The notes under the pieces were generated by a model. The model ran no database searches and had not been told where the DNA came from. It saw only the letters and a list, made by a program, of their open reading frames with translations. From positions 6,052,001 to 6,116,000 of the forward strand of contig NZ_CP023702.1 in assembly GCF_008704555.1 (NCBI RefSeq): DNA of 64,000 nucleotides, given 5' to 3'. Positions 9,050 to 20,800 of the stretch are shown one piece after another. The DNA comes from Streptomyces nitrosporeus. GTDB lineage: Bacteria > Actinomycetota > Actinomycetes > Streptomycetales > Streptomycetaceae. Every line of letters begins with the position of its first letter. Position 1 is the stretch's first letter. A program made the position numbers and the translations under genes.

Positions 9050-10302
9050 CCACCCCGCCGGACCCGGCCCCTTCGGCCACCACCCGGCCGGACCCGGCGG
9101 CGCCCGGCCGGGCCGTCCCCGGCCGGACCTCCTCCGGTCCTGCCGCGGCCGGCGCTGCCGTGTCCGGTCCTGCCGTGGCCGGCGCTGCCTTCTCCGGCCC
9201 GGCCTCCTCCGGGCTGGTCCACGGGGTACTTCCCGCCTTCCACGGACTCCTCCGGGAAGAACTCACCTTCCCCCTCTCCCGGGAGAACTCCGCGGCGCGG
9301 GACTTCGGCACCTGGCGTGCCGGGGCCCGCGCCGCGGTGCACGGACTGCTGCTCCGGCCGCCCGGCGCCGACGCGCCCTTCGAACCGGTCACCCTCGACG
9401 CACATCCCCGCGCCGGCTACACCGCCCGCACCGTGGAGTTCGCCCTCACCCGCTACAGCCGGACCCGGGGCTCCCTGCTGCTGCCCGACGGGCCGGGTCC
9501 CTTCCCCGCGGTCCTGGTCCTGCACGACCACGGCTCGGAGTTCACGATCGGCAGGGAGAAGGCCGTACGCCCCTGGGCCGCCCCGGACCGCCTCGCACGG
9601 GCCACCGCCTGGACCGCCCGGTACTACGGAGGCAGGTTCACCGGTGACGAGCTGGCCTCCCGCGGCTACGCCGTGCTCGCCGTCGACACCCTCGGCTGGG
9701 GCGACCGGGGCCCGCTCACCTACGCCGGCCAACAGGCCCTGGCCGCCAACCTCTTACAGCTGGGCACCTCACCGGCCGGCCTCGCCGCCCACGAGGACCA
9801 CCGCGCCGCGGCCTTCCTCGCCTCACTGCCCCAGGTGGACGAGCACCGTGTGGGAGCGCTCGGCTTCTCCATGGGCGCCTACCGCGCCTGGCAGCTCTCC
9901 GCCCTGTCCGACGACATCCGCGCGGCCGCCGCCATCGGCTGGATGACCACCCTCCGCCACCTCATGACCCCCGGCAACAACGCCCTGCGCGGCCAGTCCG
10001 CCTTCCACACGCTCCACCCGGGCCTGAGCCGCCTCCTGGACATCCCGGACGTGGCGTCCCTGGCCGCCCCCAAACCCGCCCTCTTCCTGACGGGCGGCGC
10101 GGACCCCCTCTTCCCGCCGGCCGGTGCCGCGGCGGCGTACGCGAAGCTGCGCCCGGTCTGGGCCTCCCAGGACGCCACCGACCGCCTCACCACCGAGATC
10201 TGGCCCGGCCAGGGCCACACCTTCGGGACGGGAATGCAGGAGGCGGTGTACGACTGGCTGGACCGGTGGGTGGGCGGGGGAGGGAGCCGGGGCCGGGTCT
10301 GA
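9046..10302 (+). CDS. Alpha/beta-hydrolase, dienelactone/acetyl-esterase-like; contains a TTA codon
   Basis: 418 residues from the GTG overlapping the pectinesterase stop (an in-frame GTG at 9034 would overlap it by 16 bases). An Ala/Pro/Gly-rich segment of about 55 residues precedes the catalytic domain, and no clear signal peptide is seen. The triad is readable: GFSMG with S275, GGADP with D353 and GQGHTFG with H391. The fold resembles large acetyl-xylan or dienelactone hydrolase relatives. Coupling to a pectin methylesterase suggests a carbohydrate ester substrate, which is inference. Leu237 is encoded by TTA (9754-9756), the rare codon read by the bldA tRNA, so translation may be tied to development. 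Confidence 0.8.
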   Translation: MTTPPDPAPSATTRPDPAAPGRAVPGRTSSGPAAAGAAVSGPAVAGAAFSGPASSGLVHGVLPAFHGLLREELTFPLSRENSAARDFGTWRAGARAAVHGLLLRPPGADAPFEPVTLDAHPRAGYTARTVEFALTRYSRTRGSLLLPDGPGPFPAVLVLHDHGSEFTIGREKAVRPWAAPDRLARATAWTARYYGGRFTGDELASRGYAVLAVDTLGWGDRGPLTYAGQQALAANLLQLGTSPAGLAAHEDHRAAAFLASLPQVDEHRVGALGFSMGAYRAWQLSALSDDIRAAAAIGWMTTLRHLMTPGNNALRGQSAFHTLHPGLSRLLDIPDVASLAAPKPALFLTGGADPLFPPAGAAAAYAKLRPVWASQDATDRLTTEIWPGQGHTFGTGMQEAVYDWLDRWVGGGGSRGRV

Positions 10303-10319
10303 AGGGAACCGGTGTGTAC

Positions 10320-10339
10320 GGGGTCCGGAAAGAGACCCC
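10320..10339 (+). terminator. Short hairpin after the esterase gene
   Basis: Six-bp GGGGTC/GACCCC stem with an 8-nt loop, 17 bases after the stop. It is weak but suitably placed. Confidence 0.4.
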
Positions 10340-11159
10340 GCGCGACGTGTCCGGCAGTCGTTTCCAGCCGTCTTCGAACCGTCCTTCCCTAATCCTTTTC
10401 CATGTCGGCGAACACGTCCGAATTCTTCCTCGGTGCCGATCCGGGCCGAGGCGGCGAGCAGGTCCCGTCTGCCCGTCCAAGTAGGGTGATGCCGCCTTTT
10501 TCGCCTTCTCTCGCTGAAATTGGCTGTTCATTACGTGTAACGGTCATGTTCTTGACAGGGGTCAAGTCCCCGTTATTGCATTCGTTGACTGTGCGTCGTC
10601 GTGCGTTCACGCGCCCACCAGGGGTGGCCCTCGCACATTTCTGTGGGGGTGGGTGTGGTTATCAAATCCGGCATGTCTGGAATTCCTGTTGCGGTGGGCT
10701 TCGCGGTGGATCTTCCGGCCATCGCTGCTGGAGCGAGTGCCACGGGGCGGCCCCCCGTGTTCGCCGCGGCCTCCCGCGCGGGCACCGCCATCCCGGACCG
10801 TGACGGATACGGCCGAGCCGACACCGTTGTCACCGGACCACCGGACCACCGGACCACCGGCAACCGTGAACGGTCTCGAACGGGCGAGGCCGGCCCATGT
10901 GCTCCCCGGCGAGGGCGGGGGCGTGGGGGAACTCCCGAAGACCGCGCCCGGGGCGGGTGTGGCTCCTGAGGCCGGCGGCCGGTCCGGGGAACCGCCCCGG
11001 ACGGCCAGGTGCCGGCCCGTCGGCCGGACCTGTAGCTCCGACGCCCTCCCGGCCGTCGGCATCTCCGATAAGGGCGCCGTGTTCGCCGCGGCCGGGTGAC
11101 CGGCGGCAGATCCCGCCACCCCCATCGAACGACCAGACAGAAGAGAGCGGACCACGACC
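10340..11159. other. Long intergenic region upstream of the LamG/RHS locus
   Basis: About 820 bases without a convincing gene; open frames here lack recognisable protein features. The stretch 10380-10700 is markedly less GC-rich than its surroundings and holds small dyads (TTAC..GTAA at 10531-10540 and CTTGACAGGGGTCAAG at 10551-10566). An 8-bp repeat, CCGGACCA in three copies, lies at about 10834-10860. A polypurine ribosome-binding site (agaagagag) precedes the GTG at 11160. Confidence 0.6.
10551..10580 (+). promoter_or_regulatory. Candidate promoter with overlapping dyad
   Basis: TTGACA at 10552-10557 matches a vegetative -35 box and TATTGC at 10574-10579 is a passable -10 box with a 16-bp spacer. 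The -35 lies inside a CTTGAC/GTCAAG dyad that could be an operator. If real, it would give a 5' leader of about 570 nt for the LamG gene, so it may serve something else. Confidence 0.3.
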
Positions 11160-14100
11160 GTGAACAGACGTGATGACCGGGCAAGACGCCGCAGACCAGG
11201 CGTCGCGGTCACCCTGGCGGCCCTGCTCGCCACCGGCCTGGGCCTCGTCGCCCCGTCAGGAGCCCTCCCCCAGGCGGCAGCGGCCCCCGCCGACGACGGT
11301 GCCACGGCAGGGACCCGTGCCGCGCAGGAGGCCGCGGCCGGCCAGGGCACTCCTGTTGAGATACCCGGCCTGCGTGACGAGCGCAGCACCACGGTGGCCA
11401 ACCCGGACGGCACCTTCACCACCACCACCGCCGTGCAGCCCGTCCGGACCCTCAAGGACGGGAAGTGGACGGACATCGACGCCACACTCGTCCGCCAGAA
11501 GGACGGGGCGTACGCGCCGAAGGCGGTACCGGCGGCCATGTCCTTCTCCGGCGGGGGCACGAACACGTTCGCCACCATCGGCCGGGACGGCCGTACGCTG
11601 TCCCTGGACTGGCCCGGTGAGCTGCCCGAACCCGCCGTCGAAGGCCCGACCGCGACCTACCCGGAGGTGCTCCCGGGGGTCGACCTCCAGGTCACCGCGA
11701 GCGCCGAGGGCTTCTCGCACCTGATCGTCGTCAAGGACGCGGAGGCCGCCGAGAACCCGGAACTGGCCGAACTCAGCCTGCCCGTCCACGCGTCCGCGGT
11801 CGAACTCCGGACATCCGAGGACGGCGGCCTGACCGCGACGGACTCCGCGGGCGGCACGGTCTTCGAGGCCCCCGCCCCGCTGATGTGGGACAGCGCCCAG
11901 GGCGAAGACACCGGACCGGCCGTCGCGAGGATGCAGGCGCCCACCACGGCCGCCCCCGCCGCCGGCAGCCCGCAGGAGACACCCCCGGACGGCACGCAGA
12001 TCGCCGACGTGGCCCTCGACGTCACCGCGGACACCCTGACCCTGACGCCGGACCGGGAACTGCTCACCGGTGACGACACGGTCTACCCGGTCTACATCGA
12101 CCCCGTGGTCAAGACGGCGAACCGCAGCGGCTGGACCATGGTTTCCTCGTACCACTCGTCGGCCGAGTTCTGGAAGTTCGGCGACGACGAAGGAGTCGGC
12201 CGCTGCCCGGCCGACGTCTCCTACCGCTGTGCGAGTTCCTCGGACACCAAGCGGCAGTTCTTCGCCATCCCGACGGCGCAGTTCGAGGGCAAGGACATCA
12301 TCTCGGCCGAGTTCGGCGTGACGATGGTCCACACCTACAGCTCCTCCGCCAAGGAGGTCCAGCTCGGCAGGGTCAACTCCTCCGGGGCGAGCGCGATCAG
12401 CTCCGCCACCAACTGGGGGAACCAGCCCTCCCTGAAGGAGACCATCGGCAGCAAGTCGCCGACGAACCCCGCGGGCTCCTGCACCTCGACGAACCAGAAC
12501 GTACGGTTCGACATCAAGAGCACGGTCCAGAAGGCCGCGGACAGCGGCTGGGACACCACGACGTTCCGGCTGCGCGCCGGTGACGAGGGCGACTACTCGT
12601 ACTGGAAGCGGTTCTGCGGCAACGCCCAGCTGGAGGTCAAGTACAACCGGCCCCCGCTCGCCCCCGCGATGAGCGCTCTGACCATGTCACCGGGCGGCTC
12701 GTGCGAGTACGGGAACGCGGACGGCCACTACGTCTCCTCGGCCCCCGTGCTCAACGCCACCATCCGGGACTACGACCACAACGACATCGCCGGTTACGCG
12801 GAGAGCCTGAAGGCCCGGTTCCACATCTTCTGGACCAAGGACGGGAAGCTGGTCGAGCACTACGCCACCACCGGCGCCCGGACCACGACCGGCACCGGCC
12901 AGACCGGGTCCGCGTCGTTCAAGTACAAGGTGGGGTCCGACCTCAGCACCGACTCGTACGCCGGTTTCACCCTCCCGTCGAACACCACGATCGGCTGGGA
13001 CGTCCAGGGCCACGACGGCACGGCCTGGGGCCCGTGGAGTTCCGCGGGCACCGCCACACGCTGCGAGTTCATCTACGACGCGTCGACTCCCGCCGCACCG
13101 GTGATCACCTCCGCGCAGTACCCGGACGACGACGCCTGGCACGCCGGTGTCGGTGACTACGGGAGCTTCACTCTGGACTCGCCCTCCGCCGATGTGGCCC
13201 GCTACCAGTACCGGTTCACCGGCGGGGCCTGGACGACGGTGAACACGGCGGCCCCCGGCGGCCCCGCGACGGTGAAGTTCATGCCGACGTCCGAAGGGCC
13301 GTGGAACCTGGAGGCCAAGGCGGTCGACGCGGCGGGCAACGCGCAGAAGACGGTGATGGGGTACCAGTTCCTCGTCTCCGACGGCCGGGCCCCCGTGGGA
13401 GGGTGGACCCTCGGTGACGTCGCGGGCTCCGGCTCCGCGGCCGGCACCGGCTCCTCGCCGGCCGCGGAACCCGGCACCGGGGTCGGCTTCGGTGCCGCCC
13501 CCGGCCCCCTCGGCGACGCCGACACCTTCGCCCGGCTGGACGGGACCGGGAACGCCTACCTGGACACGGGCAGGCACATGGTCAACACCACGGCCGGCTT
13601 CTCGGTCAGCGCCTGGGTGTCCCTCCCCGAGGTCCCTACCGAGGACCGGACCGTGGTCAGCCAGGACGGCACCGGTCTGCCCGGCTTCGACCTGGGGTAC
13701 GACGCGGGCACCCGCCGCTGGGCCTTCCGCGCCCCGTTCAACGACCTGGAGTCCCTCGGCGACTGGCAGGTCACCGGCGGCAAGGTGGTGCCGGGCGCCT
13801 GGACCCACCTCGTGGGCTCCTACGACGGGGTCACGGGCGAGATGAAGCTGTATGTCGACGGCATCGCCGTCACCACGACCGTGAAGCGGCTGACGCCCTG
13901 GAACGCCATGGGCTCCCTCCAGATCGGCCGCAGGCTGGCCCTCGACGGGTACACCGCCCACTTCAAGGGCGGCATCGCCGACGTCCAGGTCTACGACCGT
14001 GTGGTCACCGCGCCGGAAAGCGCGGACCTGGGCGGCATCGTGGCACGGCAGCTCGCCTACTGGGACGTCGACAGCGCCCCCGGAGGCACGGCACCGGAGG

Positions 14101-14786
14101 CGGCGGGCGGCACAGGGCTGACGCTCGGCGGCGGCGCGGCCATCTACACACCGGCACCGGGCTGCGACCCGGAGGCCGACCCGGAGTGTGTCGAGACCGC
14201 CCCCGAGGACCCCGTATGGGGTGACGGGCATCTCATGCTCAACGGCACCGACGCCTATGCGGCACGGGCGGCCGGACTGCTCTCCCCGCAGGACAGCTTC
14301 TCGCTGACCATCCGCGCCCGGCTCTCCTCGGCGTCGCCGGCGAAGGACCAGACGGTCCTGTCCCTGACCGGAGCGAAGGGCAGTGCGCTCACGGTCGGCT
14401 ACTCGGCCGCCGACAGCCGGTGGATCCTCACCGCCACCGATACGGACTCGGACACCCCGGTGACCACGACCGCGAAGGCTACCGGCTTCCTGCCCAGCAC
14501 AGGACTCACGGGCGATCATTTCGCCCTGGTCTACTCGGCCGTCTTCGGCGACGTGGTGCTCTACGTCAACGGAGTGGAGAGCGCGCGGGTGCCCTGGGAC
14601 AACACCTGGGACTTCACGGCCACCGCTCTCCAGGTGGGCAGGACCCTGACGGGTACGACGCCCTCCGCCTTCCTCTCCGGCGCCGTCGACGAGGTGCGCC
14701 TGTTCCAGGGAGCGCTGGACGCCAGCCTCGTGAACCTGGTCAGGGGCCTCGCGGACGACACCAGCATCGAAGCCACCCTGACCTGA
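11160..14786 (+). CDS. Secreted DNRLRE/LamG domain protein, companion of the RHS toxin
   Basis: 1208 residues from a GTG with a good ribosome-binding site. A basic N-terminus (RRDDRARRRR) and hydrophobic stretch end in an Ala-rich cleavage region near residue 40. Residues of about 60-300 form a beta-rich domain, about 313-500 a DNRLRE-type domain (common in secreted actinobacterial wall proteins), and two LamG/concanavalin-like folds lie at about 787-950 and 1020-1208, separated by a Cys-containing linker. No sortase motif or membrane anchor was seen. Giant secreted DNRLRE/LamG proteins frequently precede RHS-repeat toxins in Streptomyces. A surface-binding or delivery role is inferred. Confidence 0.8.
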   Translation: MNRRDDRARRRRPGVAVTLAALLATGLGLVAPSGALPQAAAAPADDGATAGTRAAQEAAAGQGTPVEIPGLRDERSTTVANPDGTFTTTTAVQPVRTLKDGKWTDIDATLVRQKDGAYAPKAVPAAMSFSGGGTNTFATIGRDGRTLSLDWPGELPEPAVEGPTATYPEVLPGVDLQVTASAEGFSHLIVVKDAEAAENPELAELSLPVHASAVELRTSEDGGLTATDSAGGTVFEAPAPLMWDSAQGEDTGPAVARMQAPTTAAPAAGSPQETPPDGTQIADVALDVTADTLTLTPDRELLTGDDTVYPVYIDPVVKTANRSGWTMVSSYHSSAEFWKFGDDEGVGRCPADVSYRCASSSDTKRQFFAIPTAQFEGKDIISAEFGVTMVHTYSSSAKEVQLGRVNSSGASAISSATNWGNQPSLKETIGSKSPTNPAGSCTSTNQNVRFDIKSTVQKAADSGWDTTTFRLRAGDEGDYSYWKRFCGNAQLEVKYNRPPLAPAMSALTMSPGGSCEYGNADGHYVSSAPVLNATIRDYDHNDIAGYAESLKARFHIFWTKDGKLVEHYATTGARTTTGTGQTGSASFKYKVGSDLSTDSYAGFTLPSNTTIGWDVQGHDGTAWGPWSSAGTATRCEFIYDASTPAAPVITSAQYPDDDAWHAGVGDYGSFTLDSPSADVARYQYRFTGGAWTTVNTAAPGGPATVKFMPTSEGPWNLEAKAVDAAGNAQKTVMGYQFLVSDGRAPVGGWTLGDVAGSGSAAGTGSSPAAEPGTGVGFGAAPGPLGDADTFARLDGTGNAYLDTGRHMVNTTAGFSVSAWVSLPEVPTEDRTVVSQDGTGLPGFDLGYDAGTRRWAFRAPFNDLESLGDWQVTGGKVVPGAWTHLVGSYDGVTGEMKLYVDGIAVTTTVKRLTPWNAMGSLQIGRRLALDGYTAHFKGGIADVQVYDRVVTAPESADLGGIVARQLAYWDVDSAPGGTAPEAAGGTGLTLGGGAAIYTPAPGCDPEADPECVETAPEDPVWGDGHLMLNGTDAYAARAAGLLSPQDSFSLTIRARLSSASPAKDQTVLSLTGAKGSALTVGYSAADSRWILTATDTDSDTPVTTTAKATGFLPSTGLTGDHFALVYSAVFGDVVLYVNGVESARVPWDNTWDFTATALQVGRTLTGTTPSAFLSGAVDEVRLFQGALDASLVNLVRGLADDTSIEATLT

Positions 14787-14791
14787 TCCCC

Positions 14792-14840
14792 GGCCCCGCC
14801 TCCGGACCGGACGGCACACGTCCGGTCCGGAGGCGGGGCC
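14792..14840 (+). terminator. Perfect 22-bp hairpin between the LamG and RHS genes
   Basis: Uninterrupted inverted repeat, arms 14792-14813 and 14819-14840 with a 5-nt loop, six bases after the LamG-gene stop and 35 before the RHS start. Stem length is well beyond chance. It may insulate the RHS gene or attenuate read-through into it. Confidence 0.8.
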
Positions 14841-14875
14841 ATCGACCCTTCCCACGTCTGACGACGGAGTTCCGC

Positions 14876-17800
14876 ATGCGCGCATCCCCCTTCCGAAGAT
14901 CCCGAATCCGCCTGTCGGCCCGACGCGTACGCAACGGCGTACTGGGCGTGTCCATAGCGCTGGCCGTCGGCCTGCTGCCCCAGTACGCGCCGGAAGCGGC
15001 CGCGGACGACGGGATCACCCGGCCGCACTCCGACAGCGGACTCGACGACCCGGTCTCCGGGCACAACGGCACCGCGAAGAAGTACACCGGTACCGACGAA
15101 GCCGCCCGTGCCGAGGTCACCGAGGCAGCCGACGTACGCTGGCCGAAGGCCGCCTCCGACGAGGTCGCGGTCGCCGCGAAGGGCTCCAGGGGCGCCCAGG
15201 CCGAAGGACTTCCGCTGAAGGTCGTGGCCACCGGCCGCACCAGCCCCAGCGCCGTCCGGCTGGCGGTCCTGGACCGTGACGCCTCCGAAGCCGCGGGCGT
15301 CGACGGCCCGTTGATGACCGTGTCCCGCAGCGACGAGGGCACGAAGAGCGGACCGGTCGGCGTCACCCTCGACTACGGCGGCTTCGCCGAGGCGTACGGC
15401 GGGGGCTACGGCTCCCGGCTGCGGCTGGTGACCTATCCGCAGTGTGTGCTCACCACTCCCGAGCGGCCGGAGTGCACGGTGGCGACCCCGCTCGCCACCA
15501 GCAACGACGAGTCCCGCACCACGCTCACCGCCAAGGTCCCGGCCGCACCCGAGGCGACCGTGGCCGACGGCACCGCCCGGGCCGCCTCGGCCCCGGTGAC
15601 CGTGCTCGCCGCCACCGCCGGGACGTCCGGCGGCCAGGGCGACTACGGTGCCACGCCCCTGAAGGCGTCGTCGGAGTGGAGCGTCTCCAACTCCTCCGGC
15701 GTCTTCAACTGGTCCTACCCCATCAGCGCCCCGCCGGTGCCCGGCGGGCTGGGCCCGCAGGTCGCGCTGGCCTACAACTCCCAGTCCGTGGACGGCCAGA
15801 CGGGGGCCACGAACAACCAGGGGTCCTGGATCGGCGAGGGCTTCGGCTACGAGCCCGGATTCATCGAACGCCGGTACAAGCCCTGCAGCGACGACGGCCA
15901 CGACGACACCAACGGCGACCAGTGCTGGGGCTACGACAACGCCACGATCTCCCTGGCCGGCGGCACCACGGGCCAGCTGATCAAGGACGACACCACCGGT
16001 GAGTGGCACGTCAGCTCCGACGACTTCTCCAAGATCGAGAAGCTTGCCGGCGCCACCAACGGTGACGACAACGGCGAGTACTGGAAGGTGACGTCGGCCG
16101 ACGGCACCCAGTACTACTTCGGCCGGAACCGGCTGCCCGGTTTCGCGACCGGCAACGAGACCACCAACTCCGCCTGGACCGTGCCCGTCTACGGGGACGA
16201 CAGCGGCGAGCCCTGCTACAAGGCCGCCCTCGCGGACGCCTACTGCGACCAGGCGTGGCGCTGGAACCTGGACCACGTCGTCGACCCGCACGGCAACACC
16301 ATGTCGTACTTCTACGGCACGGAGACCAACTACTACACCCAGGGCCTCAAGACCGGGGAGAACGGCAAGCCGTACATCCGCGGGGGCTACCTCAAGCGCA
16401 TCGACTACGGTCAGCGCGAGGGCAAGGAGTACTCCACCAAGCCGTCCGCCCGGGTGCTCTTCACCCTCGCCGAGCGCTGCGTGGGAGACCTCACCGACTG
16501 CTCCGCGGCGGCCCTGAAGGACGACACGGCGGCGGACTGGCCGGACGTCCCCTGGGACCGCAACTGCAAGGCCGGGGCCAAGTGCCCGGGGCAGAACTCA
16601 CCCACCTTCTGGACGCGCAAGAAGCTCACCGAGATCACCACGCAGATCCGCAACGGTGACACCACCTACGAGAACGTCGACCGCTGGAAGCTCGGCCACA
16701 CCTTCACGGACAACGGCGACGGCTCCAAGTCGCTCTGGCTGAACACCATCGACCACGACGGTCTGGTCGGCACCGATGTGTCGGTTCCGTCCGTGCGGCT
16801 CTACGGCACGCAGCTGGCCAACCGCATCGACGTACCGGGCGACAACGTCCAGCCCTTCCACCGCTTCCGCCTGCACGGCGTGGAGAGCGAGTCGGGCAGC
16901 GTCCTGTCCGTCACGTACTCGTCCCCGCAGTGCACCCCCTCGACCCTGCCCGAACCCGGCAGCTCGACGGTGCGGTGCTACCCGGTCAAGTGGAACCCGC
17001 CGGGGGTCGAGGACCCCGTCACCGACTGGTTCAACAAGTACGTGGTCACCTCGGTGACCGAGTCCGACCTGGTCACCGGCAGCCCCGACCAGACCACCAC
17101 CTACACCTACCTCGGTGACGCGGGCTGGCGGAAAGCGCGGCCCGACGGCCTCTCCAAGACCGACTACCTGACGTGGAGCGACTGGCGCGGCTACGGCAAG
17201 GTCCGGGTGGAGTCCTCGGACGGCAGTGTCAGCCCCTCCAACACCAGGTCCGAGCACACCTTCTTCCGCGGCCTGCACGGGGACACCGATCCGGACGGAG
17301 GGACCCGCTCGGTCAGTGTGACCGCCTCCGACGGGAAGACCTACGAGGACTCCGACTGGAAGTCCGGCACCGAACTGGAGACGACGACCTACAACGGGGA
17401 CAAGATCGTCTCCAAGTCGGTCAACGTGCCGTGGACCAAGGTCACCGCCACCCGCGTCAAGGACTGGGGCACCTCCACCGCCCGTTTCGTGCGGCCCGGC
17501 CGCTCCGACACCTATGTGGCGCTCGACGGCGGAGCCTGGCGGCAGACCGCCGGCACCACCTCGTACGACGACAAGGGCCGCGCCGTCCAGGTCGCGGACT
17601 ACGGTGAAGTCGACGTCGCCGACAACCAGTGCACCCGCACCGAGTACGCCGACAACCCCGGCAAGCACCTCTACAGCTACGTCTCCCGCGTGGAGACCGT
17701 CGCGGTCGACTGCGGCACCACCCCCGACCGCTCCAAGCACGTCGTCTCCGACGAGCTGACGTTCTACGACGGCACCACCACGCTCGGCGCCGCCCCCACC

Positions 17801-20800
17801 AAGGGTGAGCCGACCCTGCTGAAGCGGCTGGCCTCGCACAACGGCACGACCGCCACCTACCAGGAGGTCTCCACCGCCACCTTCGACGCCTACGGCCGCC
17901 CGCTGGTGGCGACCGATGCGGCGAAGACACCCGTCACCAACGTCTACAAGGACAACGCGTACGGCCTGGCGGTCTCCAAGACCGTGACCAACGCGCTCGG
18001 CTGGGCGGCCACCACCGAGTACGCCCCCCAGTGGGGAGCGGTGACCGCGCACACCGACGAGAACGGGAAGCGCACGGACCTCGCCCACGACGGGCTCGGC
18101 CGTACCGTGTCCGTCTGGCTTCCGGACCGCGCCAAGGCGGACCACACCCCCTCCATCACCTACGAGTACGGGATCCGCACCAACGGCCCCAACTACCTCC
18201 GTACGCGGAAGATCCAGGCGGACGGGGGCTCCTACAGCGACGAGTACACGCTGTACGACGGCCTCCTCAGGCCCCGGCAGATCCAGACCAAGGGCGAGAA
18301 GGGCGGACGTCTGGTCGCCGACACCTACTACGACGGCTCCGGACGCGTCGTCACCACCAACGACACCTACTACACCTCAGGCGCCCCCTCGTCCACGCTG
18401 TTCGTCCCGCTGAACGAGGACATCGACGCCCAGACGGTGACCGAGTTCGACGGCGCGGGCCGCACCACCGCGGCGATCCTGAAGGTCGCCGGGGTGGAGA
18501 AGTCCCGTACCACCTACAGCTACGGCGGCGACCGCGTCCACGTGGACCCGCCGAACGGCCAGACGCCCACCACGACGATCACGGACGCCAGGGACCGCAC
18601 CGTCGAGCTGCGCCAGTACACGGGCGACAAGCCGCTCGTGCCGGGCACGGCCAACGACTACGTGTCCACCACGTACACGTACACACCGGCCGGGCAGCTG
18701 GGCAAGCTCACCGACGACAAGAACAACGTCTGGTCCTACACCTACGACCAGCGCGGCCGTAAGACGGGGTCGGTGGACCCGGACACCGGATCCACCGGCT
18801 ACACCTACGACGACCTGGACCGCCTGGTCTCGACCACGGACGCCCGCAAGAACACGCATTCCACGGTCTACGACCAGCTGGGCCGGCCTCTGGAGACCTG
18901 GCAGGGGGCCCCGGTCACCGGGACCAAGCTGTCCGTCTCCAAGTACGACACCGTGGCGAAGGGCGAGCTGTACGGCACGTACACCTACAAGAACGGCGCC
19001 GTCCTGTCGTCGGTCACCTACCCGAAGCTCAGCGACGACCTCGAACCGGCCACGACGAAGTACTACCTCTCCAAGACCGCCGAGCCCGAACTGGGCGGCA
19101 CCTACCAGTTCGACACCGAGTACAACGCCGACGGCACCGTCGGCACGCAGACCTTCCCCGGCGGAGGCGGCCTCTCCGCGGAGACGGTCTCCTACGACTA
19201 CGACGACCTGCGGCGTCCGGTCGGCATGAGGACGTCACTCGGCGGAATGCGCTACGTCAGCGACGTCGGCTACTCGGCGACGAACCAGCTGACCGGCCTG
19301 GAGCTGACCACCGGCGGGACCGGCGCCAAGAAGGTCTGGCTGAACTACACCTACGAACAGGGCACCAACCGGCTCATCAACTCCAAGGTCGGGGTGGAGG
19401 GCGCCAGCTCCTTCATCTACGACGCCCACTACGCCTACGACGCGGGCGGCAACGTCCGGTCCGTCGTGGACGCACCGGCCGCCGGCACCACCGACACGCA
19501 GTGCTTCCGCTACGACGGCCTGCGCCGGATGACCGACGCGTGGACCTCGAAGGCCGCCCCGAGCAAGGCGGTCGGCACCGGCGCCACGGACACTGCCTGC
19601 GCCTCCGCGCCGTCCGCCACGACCGTCGGCGGCACGGCACCGTACTGGTCCACCTACGCCTTCGACACCCTCGGCAACCGGACCTCCACGACCAGCCACG
19701 GCACCGGCGGCTCCGCCACCTCCACCACGGCCTACACCTACGGGGAGAACGGCGAGGGCCCGCACCAGCTCACCAGCACCGTCGAGAACACCGCGGCCAC
19801 GTCGACGACGCCCGCGGTCAAGTCGACCGACACCTACACCTACGACGACACGGGCAACACCGAGAACCGGGTGATCGGAGGGGACACCCAGAAATTCACC
19901 TGGGACAGCCGGGGCGAACTGACCAAGGTCACCAACGCGGACGGCACCACCACGGACTACGTCTACGACGCGGCCGGCAGCCGGCTGCTGAGCAAGACGG
20001 CGTCGGAGGCCACGTTCTACCTGCCCGGCATGGAACTCCACCTCACCAGGTCCACCGGTGAGGTCAAGGGGGCGCGCTACTACAGCCTGGCCGGCCAGAC
20101 CCTGGCGGTCCGCGACACCGGCGGCGTCACCTTCCTCGCCTCGGACCACCACAGCACGGCCCAGATCACCGTGGACGCGGCGACAGGCGCCACCCAGCGC
20201 CGCCGGATGGACCCGTTCGGCCTGGCCCGCGGGCAGTCCCCGACGGACTGGGTGGACGACAAGGGCTTCGTCGGCGGCACCGTGCAGAAGTCCACCGGAC
20301 TCACCACGCTCGGGGCACGCGAGTACGACCCGGGCACAGGCCGGTTCATCTCCGCCGACCCGCTCATCGACCACAGCGACCCGCAGCAGATCAACGGGTA
20401 CGCGTACAGCCTGAACAACCCGGTCACCTTCTCGGACCCCGACGGCCTGATGCCCGACGACTGCATGTTGGTCGGCATCAGCTGCACCAAGAAGAGCAAC
20501 AGCTGGGACATCAAGGCGACTCCGACCTACTACACGTACTACAGCGTCCAGGCACCCACGGAGACCCCGGCCCAGTACAAGGCCCGTGAGGCGCAGAACT
20601 CGGCGAACATCGCCAAGCAGCGGACCATCGCCGCCGCCAAGGAACTCGCCCAGATCGTCGCCAAGGAACTCGGCATCACCGATGCCCTGGACTGCTTCAC
20701 CACCGGCGCTCTGGGAGCCTGCGGGGCGACGGCCGTCAACGTCGCGTCCAGCCTCGTCGGCGGTCTGCTCGGCAAGATGTTCAGCAAGTACCTCTTCAAG

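Noticed and set aside
10402..10803. Open frame of about 130 codons upstream of the LamG gene
   Set aside because: Mixed composition with several Cys and Trp, but no motif, no ribosome-binding site and no hydrophobic or domain pattern; not supportable as a gene.
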